Shown here piece after piece: positions 1 through 7,311 of a stretch of DNA of 64,000 bases (within the stretch, counting starts at the first letter, position 1; every line of letters begins with the position of its first letter). A program made the translations under genes and the position numbers. The notes beneath the pieces are model-generated. The model worked only from the letters and a program-made list of their open reading frames with translations, was not told the DNA's origin and made no database searches. Where the stretch lies: positions 1 through 64,000 of the forward strand of contig NZ_BJTC01000019.1 of the NCBI RefSeq assembly GCF_006829085.1, in the 5' to 3' direction. This DNA comes from Chryseobacterium sp. ON_d1 (lineage in GTDB: Bacteria > Bacteroidota > Bacteroidia > Flavobacteriales > Weeksellaceae).

Positions 1-190
1 AATAACTCATGTTTTTTCGAGGGTATAGTCCCGAGATTCCGTACTTGTTATAAAAACCAATCCACTTGCGCAGATTGCTTTCATTAAATCCTTTCTCTGT
101 TGCTATAGATTTAATTGAACAATGAGAATTTTTGTGAAGATTAATACATTCTAGCTTGAAAGCAACGCTAAATTTTTCTTTTCTATACAT
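1..190 (-). CDS. IS3-family (IS150-like) transposase OrfA, N-terminal part, cut by window edge
   Basis: The reverse strand from the ATG at 188-190 reads MYRKEKFSVAFKLECINL and continues open to base 1, giving 63 residues. The pattern of a basic start, a short helix, a helix-turn-helix with SIATEKGFNESNLRKWIG and then a second Tyr/Gly-rich segment resembles the N-terminal DNA-binding protein (OrfA) of IS3/IS150 elements. The catalytic DDE part would lie to the left of the window. The start is set by the only ATG close to the element end. Family level is fairly sure; the exact IS name cannot be given. Confidence 0.75.
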   Translation of the reverse strand, partial: MYRKEKFSVAFKLECINLHKNSHCSIKSIATEKGFNESNLRKWIGFYNKYGISGLYPRKNMSY

Positions 191-235
191 AAAAAAATGC
201 CCCTAAAAAGTGTCTAACTTTTTGGGGGCAGTCCA
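1..235 (-). mobile_element. Left end of an IS3-type insertion sequence (partial)
   Basis: On the minus strand a sequence starting TGGACTGCCCCCAAAAAGTT at 235 leads 45 bp later into the OrfA start. IS3 elements begin with TG, and an imperfect stem (CCCCCAAAAAGT...ACTTTTTAGGGG) at 195-229 is usual for an IS150-type end. The outer boundary at 235 is inferred from the TG rule. The other end and the target duplication are outside the window. The element lies 40 bp beyond the gcvP stop and does not break it. Confidence 0.6.
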
Positions 236-274
236 CATTGCTGAAAGGGATTCTTTATAGTTAAAAAACTGAGA

Positions 275-3133
275 TTACATATAAGCTTCAATCGGCTCAC
301 AAGTACATACTAAGTTTCTGTCTCCGTAGGCTTCATCTACTCTTGATACAGAAGCGAAGAATTTGTGGTCTCTTACCCATTCAAGCGGATAAGCTGCCTT
401 TTCTCTGCTGTATGGTTTATCCCATGAATCAGAGATCACCAGTTGTTCTGTGTGTGGAGCATTTTTCAATACGTTGTTTGTTGCATCTGCTTCACCGTTG
501 GCAATTTCATCAATTTCTTTTTTAATAGAGATCAGCGCTTCAGCAAAACGGTCGATTTCAGCCTTGCTTTCAGATTCTGTAGGCTCAATCATCAGTGTAC
601 CTGCCACCGGGAAAGAAACAGTAGGTGCATGGAAACCATAATCCATCAATCTCTTCGCCACATCAGCCACTTCAATTCCTAAAGATTTGAACTGACGGAA
701 ATCTACGATACATTCGTGAGCTACTCTTCCGTTTTCGTTTGAATATAAAATCGGGAAATGCTCTGCTAATACTTCTTTCAGATAGTTGGCATTAAGAATA
801 GCATGTCCTGTAGCCTTTTTAAGACCTTCAGTTCCTAACATTTTGATGTATGCATAAGAAATGTTAAGGATCAATCCTGAGCCGTAAGGAGCAGCAGAAA
901 TACCATCGATTGCTTCTTTAGATCCGATTCTGATATTAGCGTTGGAAGGAAGAAAAGGCACTAAGTGTTTAGCAACACAGATTGGACCTACTCCAGGACC
1001 TCCACCTCCGTGAGGAATTGCGAAAGTTTTGTGAAGGTTAAGGTGGCAAACGTCAGCTCCGATGTTTCCTGGACTTGTAAATCCTACCTGAGCGTTCATA
1101 TTCGCACCATCCATGTATACCTGTCCTCCATGCTCATGGATAAGGTTGGTAATTTCTTTAATGTTGGCATCAAAGAATCCGTAAGTCGAAGGATAAGTGA
1201 TCATTACAGCAGATAAGTTCGCTGAATGAAGTTCTGTTTTAGCTTTAAGATCTTCGAAGTCGATTTCCCCGTTTTCAAGGTTTTTCACAACTACGATTTT
1301 CATTCCTGCCATAGCAGCAGAAGCCGGATTGGTTCCGTGTGCAGACTGAGGGATCAGTACTACATTTCTGTGGTGGTCACCTCTTGAGATATGATATTGT
1401 CTGATAACCATTAATCCTGCATATTCTCCCTGAGCTCCTGAGTTTGGCTGAAGAGAAGTTCCTGCAAAACCTGTAATTTCCGCTAAGTCTTTCTCCAGTT
1501 CACGGATCATTTCCTGGTATCCTTCTGCCTGGTTTACAGGTACAAATGGGTGAATTGCCCCCCAGTTTTCCCATGAAAGCGGTAACATCTGAGTCGCTGC
1601 GTTGAGTTTCATCGTACAAGATCCCAAAGAAATCATTGAATGAGTCAATGATAAGTCTTTTCTCTCAAGACGCTTGATGTAACGCATCAGTTCTGTTTCC
1701 GTATGGTATTTGTTGAATACTGATTCCGTAAGAATTTCATCTTTTCTTAAGTTTTCCTCAGGAATACTGTATCCTTCTTTGATTTCTAATTTGAAAGTCT
1801 GCTTGTCTTTAAACTGAGCGAAAGAAGCCATCAGATAGTTTAATTTCTCTAATGTTGTACTTTCGTTGATCGCAATACTTACAACCCCTTCTGTAAAATA
1901 GTTAAGGTTAAGTCTGTGATCCAGCATCAGTCTTACCAATCTTGCTTTCTCATCTTCAGGCATTGTGATTTTCACGGTATCGAAGATCGGCTCTTCTACT
2001 ACCTGATAACCTAATGCTTTAAGACCTCCCTTTAAAGCGTTTGCTTTGAAGTGGATCTGATCTGCGATATAGTTTAATCCTTTCGGACCGTGATAAACAG
2101 CATACATCCCTGCCATTACCGCCAAAAGAACCTGAGCTGTACAGATGTTTGAAGTCGCTTTCTCTCTTTTGATATGCTGCTCTCTTGTCTGCAAAGCCAT
2201 TCTTAATGCACGTCTTCCGTACATATCCTGAGAAACACCAATAATTCTTCCCGGGATATCTCTTTTATAATCTTCTCTACAAGCAAAGAAAGCTGCGTGA
2301 GGTCCTCCATATCCTAACGGAATACCGAATCTCTGGGTAGTCCCTACAGCACAGTCAGCTCCCATTTCTGCAGGAGATTTTAACTTAACCAAAGCCAAAG
2401 GATCACAAGCAACAGCTACCTGAAGGTCTAGTTTTTTATATTCTACGATATCCTCAGTATAATCTAAAACGATTCCGTTTTTACCAGGATACTGTAATAA
2501 AACACCATAGTAAGAAGCATCAAACTGATGTGTTTTATGATCTCCAACTACGATTTCAATTTCCAGCCCTTCAGCTTTTGTTTTTAATACAGAAATGGTT
2601 TGAGGAAGAACCAGGTCAGAAATGAAGAATTTATTGGCACCTGCTTTTTTCTGGTCTTTAGATCTGTTATTGAAGAACATATGCATGGCTTCAGCAGCAG
2701 CAGTAGATTCATCCAATAAAGATGCGTTTGCCAAAGCGAAGCCTGTAAGATCGCATACTACAGTCTGGAAATTAAGAAGAGCTTCAAGTCTTCCCTGTGC
2801 AATTTCTGCCTGATATGGAGTATACGCCGTATACCAGCTAGGGTTTTCAAAAATATTTCTCTGGATTGCTGAAGGCAAAAGCGTATTGTGGTATCCAAAT
2901 CCGATATAACTTGTATAATCTGTATTTTTTGATGCCAAATCTTTTGAATGGTTCAACATTTCATATTCAGAAAGTGGTTCCGAGATCTCAAGATCTTTCT
3001 CTAAACGGATAGAAGAAGGGATAGTCTGAGAAATTAACTCTTCAATACTTGAAACGCCAAGTTTTTCCAACATCGCCTGTTTATCGGCTTCATTAAGGGA
3101 AATGTGGCGGCTCACAAACTGTTCTGTATTCAT
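275..3133 (-). CDS. gcvP: Glycine dehydrogenase (aminomethyl-transferring), P-protein of the glycine cleavage system
   Basis: This PLP enzyme decarboxylates glycine and passes the aminomethyl group to lipoyl-GcvH. The 952-residue length fits the fused P-protein of most bacteria and eukaryotes. The two halves are visible: an N-terminal half with SYIGFGYHNTLLP and GIPLGYGGPHAAFF, and a C-terminal catalytic half with the PLP lysine in HLNLHKTFAIPHGGGGPG (about K702). It starts at an ATG with NTEQFVSRH, typical for the family. No gcvT or gcvH lies beside it, so the system is split in this genome. No glycine-riboswitch-like leader is visible upstream. Confidence 0.97.
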   Translation of the reverse strand: MNTEQFVSRHISLNEADKQAMLEKLGVSSIEELISQTIPSSIRLEKDLEISEPLSEYEMLNHSKDLASKNTDYTSYIGFGYHNTLLPSAIQRNIFENPSWYTAYTPYQAEIAQGRLEALLNFQTVVCDLTGFALANASLLDESTAAAEAMHMFFNNRSKDQKKAGANKFFISDLVLPQTISVLKTKAEGLEIEIVVGDHKTHQFDASYYGVLLQYPGKNGIVLDYTEDIVEYKKLDLQVAVACDPLALVKLKSPAEMGADCAVGTTQRFGIPLGYGGPHAAFFACREDYKRDIPGRIIGVSQDMYGRRALRMALQTREQHIKREKATSNICTAQVLLAVMAGMYAVYHGPKGLNYIADQIHFKANALKGGLKALGYQVVEEPIFDTVKITMPEDEKARLVRLMLDHRLNLNYFTEGVVSIAINESTTLEKLNYLMASFAQFKDKQTFKLEIKEGYSIPEENLRKDEILTESVFNKYHTETELMRYIKRLERKDLSLTHSMISLGSCTMKLNAATQMLPLSWENWGAIHPFVPVNQAEGYQEMIRELEKDLAEITGFAGTSLQPNSGAQGEYAGLMVIRQYHISRGDHHRNVVLIPQSAHGTNPASAAMAGMKIVVVKNLENGEIDFEDLKAKTELHSANLSAVMITYPSTYGFFDANIKEITNLIHEHGGQVYMDGANMNAQVGFTSPGNIGADVCHLNLHKTFAIPHGGGGPGVGPICVAKHLVPFLPSNANIRIGSKEAIDGISAAPYGSGLILNISYAYIKMLGTEGLKKATGHAILNANYLKEVLAEHFPILYSNENGRVAHECIVDFRQFKSLGIEVADVAKRLMDYGFHAPTVSFPVAGTLMIEPTESESKAEIDRFAEALISIKKEIDEIANGEADATNNVLKNAPHTEQLVISDSWDKPYSREKAAYPLEWVRDHKFFASVSRVDEAYGDRNLVCTCEPIEAYM

Positions 3134-3223
3134 TTTTATTTATTAGATTTTGTTTGTAAAAAGATGGGTAAAATTACAATTTTTTAGACGATTTCACAAG
3201 AGTACTACTGAGGTGATAATTCA

Positions 3224-3267
3224 CACATATATATGTGACTTTTCTCACAATTTGCATTTCGCAAATT
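3224..3267. promoter_or_regulatory. Two palindromes upstream of gcvP
   Basis: A perfect 14-bp palindrome CACATATATATGTG (3224-3237) is followed 11 bp later by a perfect inverted repeat AATTTGC-N5-GCAAATT (3249-3267). They lie about 90-135 bp upstream of the gcvP start in a 475-bp gap between gcvP and the small gene at 3609. They could be operator sites or a small hairpin. No regulator can be named. The rest of the gap (3268-3590) is AT-rich with nothing I can support. Confidence 0.4.
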
Positions 3268-3596
3268 ATGATAAGGTTTACACTAATCTCATCAACAATA
3301 ATCATTATTCTATACATAATACACAAGGTAAATTATCAATTTCCATATAATCAGGTATGTTATGCATTATTAAAAAAAGTGTATTTAATCAATAAATTTT
3401 ACCCTTATTGATTGAACTTATATTAAAAAAGAATCTATAAGAATAAATTTATTCAACATCTATTTTGGTAGTAAACAGGATCTATTTATCATTCAACTTT
3501 AAGCCTTTTAAACTGTTTTAAAGTAAACTCTGACTGCTATTCGTCAGGTTGTAAGAATTTTATGAAATTTTATTAATTATATTTATTCTAAATTAA

Positions 3597-3604
3597 TATA
3601 TTTG
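3597..3604 (+). promoter_or_regulatory. -7 box TATATTTG, four bases before a start codon
   Basis: TATATTTG matches the Bacteroidota -7 consensus TAnnTTTG. Only CAGC separates it from the ATG at 3609. If transcription starts about 5 nt after the box, as is usual in this phylum, the mRNA would be leaderless. Confidence 0.6.
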
Positions 3605-3608
3605 CAGC

Positions 3609-3758
3609 ATGAATATGATAGTCCCATTTAAAGTTCCGCCTTTGGCTCCTTACACATTCAATAATGAAGAGATGTTCTGTGAAAAGAAATCGTGCTGTAA
3701 AAAATTCAAGAAGGGTAAAAGATGTAAAAAATGCCCGGGAAGAAAAAAAATGGCATAA
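3609..3758 (+). CDS. Small basic Cys-rich protein (49 aa), function unknown
   Basis: The ORF runs from ATG 3609 to TAA 3756-3758 and encodes 49 residues. The C-terminal half carries five cysteines in FCEKKSCCKKFKKGKRCKKC, with 18 Lys/Arg residues overall and almost no hydrophobic core. The Cys spacing (C-x4-CC and C-x2-C) suggests metal binding, perhaps a zinc knuckle on nucleic acid, but this is inference. A perfect -7 box sits 4 nt upstream of the ATG, which supports expression. A second in-frame ATG at 3615 is the alternative start. It stops 2 bp before the end of the convergent dnaJ-like gene. Confidence 0.6.
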   Translation: MNMIVPFKVPPLAPYTFNNEEMFCEKKSCCKKFKKGKRCKKCPGRKKMA

Positions 3759-3759
3759 A

Positions 3760-4407
3760 CTAGCTGAAATTTTTGATCAGCATATAGACTGCAATCACTA
3801 AAATAATAATCCCCCAGATCAGCATCATAATTTTAGGCTGACCTGACTTGTTAATTCGGGTTCTGGGTTGTGGTTTAAACATTTCTTCTACAGAATTTTT
3901 GAACTTTTCAGCATCATTCTCAAAAACTTCTGTGATGGTGATTCCCTGAACAACTGTTTTGTGCAAAAGAGAATTCGTTGCATGAAGCAGAAGCTGGAAT
4001 TTTCCGTCCTTAAATTCTGTGATCTTAAAAATCCTTTCTCCATACGGTTTTTCTAACCCAAAAGGCAACACCTTTACCACATCAGCATTACTCGTCTGCC
4101 AGCTGATAATGATTTCCTCTCCTTTTTTTGCATGAATTTTATTGGCTGTAAAAGTTTTGATTGCAGGAGGAATATTATACCTGAAACTTCGCTGATGACT
4201 TTCCAGGTTCTGGTCATACGTTCGTCTTCTGACCGGATCACTCAATGTTTCATAAGCCTCCTGAATTTCACGAAAGCGATCTGCGAAAAAGTCATCATTA
4301 TCATTTTTATCAGGGTGATATTTTAAAGACAGTTTCCGATAGGCTTTTTTGACGTCTTCTTCTGAAGCATCCTGTGATATCCCGAGAAAATAGTAGTAAT
4401 CTTTCAT
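3760..4407 (-). CDS. J-domain protein with C-terminal membrane anchor
   Basis: Residues 1-65 form a J domain (YYYFLGISQDASEEDVKKAYRKLSLKYHPDKN) with the HPD tripeptide that stimulates DnaK ATPase. Residues about 75-160 resemble an Ig-like beta domain (IKTFTANKIHAKKGEEIIISW). A single hydrophobic helix (about 194-212) ends the 215-residue protein. It lacks the zinc-finger and client-binding domains of DnaJ, so it is a specialised type C co-chaperone, probably tail-anchored with the J domain in the cytoplasm. The middle domain may recognise a client; that is inference. Confidence 0.85.
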   Translation of the reverse strand: MKDYYYFLGISQDASEEDVKKAYRKLSLKYHPDKNDNDDFFADRFREIQEAYETLSDPVRRRTYDQNLESHQRSFRYNIPPAIKTFTANKIHAKKGEEIIISWQTSNADVVKVLPFGLEKPYGERIFKITEFKDGKFQLLLHATNSLLHKTVVQGITITEVFENDAEKFKNSVEEMFKPQPRTRINKSGQPKIMMLIWGIIILVIAVYMLIKNFS

Positions 4408-4416
4408 TGAGTACTA

Positions 4417-4424
4417 CAAAAATA
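4417..4424 (-). promoter_or_regulatory. -7 box TATTTTTG of the J-domain gene
   Basis: The minus strand reads TATTTTTG followed by nine bases and then the ATG at 4407. This is a full match to TAnnTTTG. The expected leader is only 4-5 nt. Confidence 0.5.
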
Positions 4425-4483
4425 AGGATTTATTTTTCTTTGCGTTTGATGTTTATGGTAAAATTTTGATAGAAAAAAGAATC

Positions 4484-4692
4484 TAAAAGTCATTGCGAAT
4501 CGAGATGAAGCAATCTCAATATCGTTTATTGTTTTAAGGTTGGAAAACGCAAAGACGCTAGTTCTTTTTCAAACTGTATATTTTAAGGCACGAAGATTTT
4601 ATCTCCGATAAAATTGTCCTTCTCAACAAATGCTGCGAATTGAGTGAGTTCAACAGTCCTTTTGTCATTCCGAGCATAGCGGGGAATCTCAA
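4484..4692. repeat. Dispersed intergenic repeat, family R1
   Basis: The 377-bp gap between the J-domain gene and the next gene holds no ORF but carries segments that recur elsewhere in the window: GTCATTGCGAATCGAGATG...GCAATCTCAAT (4489-4519), TTGGAAAACGCAAAGACGCT (4540-4559), AAGATTTTATCTCCGATAAA (4593-4612) and GTCATTCCGAGCATAGCGGGGAATCTC (4664-4690). Related copies lie near 15785, 44469, 44727 and 59134. Function is unknown. Confidence 0.7.
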
Positions 4693-4784
4693 CTTTAATT
4701 TCTACCCGCAGATTTTACAAATTACACAGATCATTTCTCAGCAACTTCAATGATAACCACTAAATGGTAATAGACCGCCGCTAT

Positions 4785-5426
4785 CTATTTATGGAAAATC
4801 CATTGCTTAGTGGGAGCAATCCAGTCATTGAGGGCTTTGAAAAGGAAGCCATGATTCAGTCCTGTATTAAGCTCTATTTCTTTAAAATCTTTAATACCTG
4901 ATCTTATAAGACGTTGTTCCTTAGACATCGGAACATGTCCGTTATCTGATTTTTCAGTAATGGAAAGGATTCTTCCGTACAATCTGAAGTTTTTGTTTTT
5001 TTCCAAAGAATCATCTTTAAAACTGGCACCAATAAAAACAAATTTCAATTGTGAGTTCTTCTCATAATTAGACACATACTGTGCAATATAACCTCCCTGA
5101 GAAGTTCCTACCACTGTTATTCTTCCGGCAGGAATACCTTTTTTCATGAGACTGTCAATCTGTTTTTTCACTTTCTGAGCATAAACTGTGGGATCCGTAT
5201 TGGCTTTTCTTTTCTCGGAAATAAGAACCGTATTTTTATCCTTTAGTTTATTAAGTATTGTTTCATATTCTGCAACACCATATTGGGGATGTTTTTCGTC
5301 AAAAGAATGATCCTCCAGAAATTTATTATGTAAAAAGAAAATGTATTGTTTTTGTTGAGAATTCTGTCCGTAAATAACGACTGAGAGAAATGACAGTACT
5401 GCCATATAAATATTCCTAGGCTTCAT
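4785..5426 (-). CDS. Secreted alpha/beta-hydrolase-like protein
   Basis: The protein has 213 residues and an N-terminal signal peptide (KPRNIYMAVLSFLSVVIYGQ, cleavage near residue 20). VVGTSQGGYIAQYVS is a nucleophile elbow (G-x-S-x-G) of the alpha/beta-hydrolase fold, and LNTGLNHGFLFKAL near the end may supply the catalytic His. Substrate cannot be told from sequence. It is a single gene with its own -7 box. Export to the periplasm or outside is likely. Confidence 0.75.
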   Translation of the reverse strand: MKPRNIYMAVLSFLSVVIYGQNSQQKQYIFFLHNKFLEDHSFDEKHPQYGVAEYETILNKLKDKNTVLISEKRKANTDPTVYAQKVKKQIDSLMKKGIPAGRITVVGTSQGGYIAQYVSNYEKNSQLKFVFIGASFKDDSLEKNKNFRLYGRILSITEKSDNGHVPMSKEQRLIRSGIKDFKEIELNTGLNHGFLFKALNDWIAPTKQWIFHK

Positions 5427-5448
5427 GATAATCTTTCTATTTATTATA

Positions 5449-5456
5449 CAAATGTA
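5449..5456 (-). promoter_or_regulatory. -7 box TACATTTG of the secreted hydrolase gene
   Basis: The minus strand reads TACATTTG, a full match to TAnnTTTG, 22 bp upstream of the ATG at 5426. Expected leader is about 18 nt. Confidence 0.6.
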
Positions 5457-5499
5457 GTATTAAAAGTTTTTTCTTGTAAGATTTCATGTGTTTTTAATA

Positions 5500-5542
5500 A
5501 AAAAATTCCGGCACGGAAAGCTTTGCTTCCCGCGCCGGAATT
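5500..5542 (-). terminator. Intrinsic terminator of the sigma-factor operon
   Basis: Read on the minus strand, a stem of about 17 bp (ATTCCGGCGCGGGAAGC with an AAA loop and GCTTTCCGTGCCGGAAT) is followed by a run of seven Ts. It lies 29 bp after the stop of the 85-residue gene. Confidence 0.9.
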
Positions 5543-5570
5543 AAACAATTTCAATTTAGTTCTTTACCTA

Positions 5571-5828
5571 TTATGCTTCGCAGGTATTATCCTTTCTGCA
5601 GCATCTTGAAGCGAATTCTTTTTTAAACTTCCCTTTCAGTTCCTGATAGTCTTCATCATTCATTTCTCTGATTTTATCTGCCAGGCCGAAAGGTGATTTT
5701 TCTTTAATTCCGTACTCATCAAAAATACCTTTGATAAATCTTTTTCTTTGTGCGGCTTTTTTAGCAATTAGTGCTACCCCCACAACGGCTAGTGCTCCAA
5801 GAGCTCCTTTTAATGCTGAATTTTTCAT
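5571..5828 (-). CDS. Small membrane-anchored protein, last gene of the ECF sigma operon
   Basis: This 85-residue protein has one N-terminal hydrophobic segment (LKGALGALAVVGVALIAKK) followed by a charged region containing KSPFGLADKIREMNDEDYQ and a Cys-rich end (RCCRKDNTC). I do not recognise a family. Order and strand place it third after the sigma factor gene and the two-TM protein, before a strong terminator. It may be a regulon member or accessory to sigma control. Confidence 0.7.
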   Translation of the reverse strand: MKNSALKGALGALAVVGVALIAKKAAQRKRFIKGIFDEYGIKEKSPFGLADKIREMNDEDYQELKGKFKKEFASRCCRKDNTCEA

Positions 5829-5919
5829 TTTTTCAAAATTTTAAATTTTACTACTTCTTGTTTTTTATAGAGACGAATGAATTTTAATTTTACTTTACTA
5901 CTTCTTTCAAATTTTTAAA

Positions 5920-6252
5920 TTATTCGTTATTTCTGTTGAAGAATCCACCGGAGCATTTGTTTCTCCAGACTTCCTTGAACTTCTCACGTTCTTCAGGAGA
6001 CAAACCTGCCATTTTTTCTCTCATTTTTCTTTCCTTAAAATCTCTCATTCCTTTACCGAAATGAAAACCTCCGAAAAGAATTTTGCTTAAGATCAGTATT
6101 CCCATTGCCTGCCAGAAAGTAATTGTTTTCACTCCTAAAATATCAGGAAGAAGACAGTTCCAAAGCATCATTACAATCCATGTAACGGTGGCTAAAATTA
6201 ACGGCGGGCATAACAATAAAAAAATCCAGCCTTTTTTGTGTTTATGATTCAT
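5920..6252 (-). CDS. Two-TM membrane protein encoded behind an ECF sigma factor
   Basis: The 110-residue protein has two predicted transmembrane helices (about 9-33 and 44-63) and a basic cytoplasmic tail ending MAGLSPEEREKFKEVWRNKC. The start lies 11 bp after the sigma-factor stop, so the two genes are very probably co-transcribed. Position suggests a membrane-bound partner (anti-sigma-like or signal-sensing), but there is no recognisable anti-sigma domain. The LSPEEREKF tail resembles short helical motifs of stress-related envelope proteins. This is a weak resemblance. Confidence 0.75.
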   Translation of the reverse strand: MNHKHKKGWIFLLLCPPLILATVTWIVMMLWNCLLPDILGVKTITFWQAMGILILSKILFGGFHFGKGMRDFKERKMREKMAGLSPEEREKFKEVWRNKCSGGFFNRNNE

Positions 6253-6263
6253 AATTTCTTTTT

Positions 6264-6842
6264 CTAACTTTTTAAATCTTCGTATAACTTTCTCAATCTG
6301 TTTCTCAGGTGCTTCACAGCATAGTTTTTTCTACTGATGATGGTTTTGATGTTTTCTCCCTGTTCATCGGCGATCTCCTGGAGGGTTTTGTCGTTCAGTT
6401 CATTTTCTACATAGACCAGCCTTTGCTTTTCGGGAAGTTCATCAAGTGCTTCAAACAGTTTTTTCCAGATCTCATCCTGAAACATCTTCACTTCAGGACC
6501 CGCGCTTTCATCCATCAAAAGGATATCCTTGATAGAAAAACTGCCGTCTTCATCTTCATATACGAAATCTTCAAGATTTTCTGTTTTCTTTTTACGGTAA
6601 CGGTCTGTAATTTTATTTGCCGTTACCCTGTACAGCCAGCCTCCAACGTTTACGATCTCAGAAAGGTTCGTAAGGCTACTGAACTGATACCACACTTCCT
6701 GCAGAATATCTTCTGCATCCTCCGTGTTTTTCACTTTCGGACGAATATAGGACATCAGCTTCCCTCCGTAGTTGGAAACGGTCTGTGAGATGATGCTTTC
6801 TTTCTCCTTCTGTGGCATTGTTATTTTTTCGACAACCTCCAT
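6264..6842 (-). CDS. RNA polymerase ECF sigma-70 factor
   Basis: The 192-residue protein shows region 2 (about 25-90, with DAEDILQEVWYQFSS and GGWLYRVTANKITDRYRKKK) and region 4 (about 130-185, ELPEKQRLVYVENELNDKTLQEIADEQGENIKTIISRKNYAVKHLR). Region 1 is absent, as in ECF factors. It redirects RNA polymerase to a stress or envelope regulon. Alternative start at the Met of MPQKEKES (residue 9) is possible. It heads a three-gene operon with two small membrane proteins, a common flavobacterial layout. Confidence 0.92.
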   Translation of the reverse strand: MEVVEKITMPQKEKESIISQTVSNYGGKLMSYIRPKVKNTEDAEDILQEVWYQFSSLTNLSEIVNVGGWLYRVTANKITDRYRKKKTENLEDFVYEDEDGSFSIKDILLMDESAGPEVKMFQDEIWKKLFEALDELPEKQRLVYVENELNDKTLQEIADEQGENIKTIISRKNYAVKHLRNRLRKLYEDLKS

Positions 6843-7254
6843 ACTGATATGACGGTTAGCCTTTTGGTTTTACTTTAATAAATTTAAAATATTTTTCTTA
6901 CAATTCAGTTTTTCTTTTATCCATCGGTTTTTTATCTTCTCAATTATCCCCGGATTACCCATTACTCATTACTTATATTTAAGGGAGCTTTTTCCCGCTA
7001 TCCGCTCATACTCCTCACGCCAGACCATCCCACACTCCTGCCCACAGACTCTCCTATTCATGTTCCGGGGTAACCGCTTCTATCGGGGCTAAGCTGATGA
7101 GCGATAATTGGTAATTGATGAATGATAAAGATCTTTTATCCATTCTCAATTTCTGACGTCATTTGAGATTCCTACGGAATGACACAATTGTAATGATAGT
7201 TTATCCATACAGCTTGTCATTCCGTAGGAATCTAAACACCACCTAATCAATAAT
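6843..7254. other. Gene-free stretch with an 18-bp perfect inverted repeat
   Basis: No ORF is credible here. The outstanding structure is GATTCCTACGGAATGACA (7167-7184) and its exact reverse complement (7215-7232), separated by 30 bp. Half-matching segments (GTCATTCC...GGAATCT) occur in other gaps, for example near 4664 and 59225, so this is likely a complete member of a dispersed repeat family. The part from 6960 to 7140 is low complexity and shows nothing else. Confidence 0.6.
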
Positions 7255-7290
7255 AAAAAAAAAGAAACGGAGGACCTGAGCCTTCCGTTT
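7255..7290 (-). terminator. Terminator of the S9 peptidase gene
   Basis: On the minus strand GAAACGGAAGG-CTCAGGT-CCTCCGTTTC forms a hairpin followed by a T-rich tract, 22 bp after the stop codon. Confidence 0.8.
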
Positions 7291-7311
7291 CAAACATTAT
7301 AAAATTATAGG

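Noticed and set aside
1..235. Complete insertion sequence
   Set aside because: Only one end and 63 codons are inside the window; the element cannot be called intact.
3134..3600. Glycine riboswitch upstream of gcvP
   Set aside because: The region lacks the GGAGAG-type and paired-helix signals of a glycine aptamer on the gcvP strand; only short palindromes are present.
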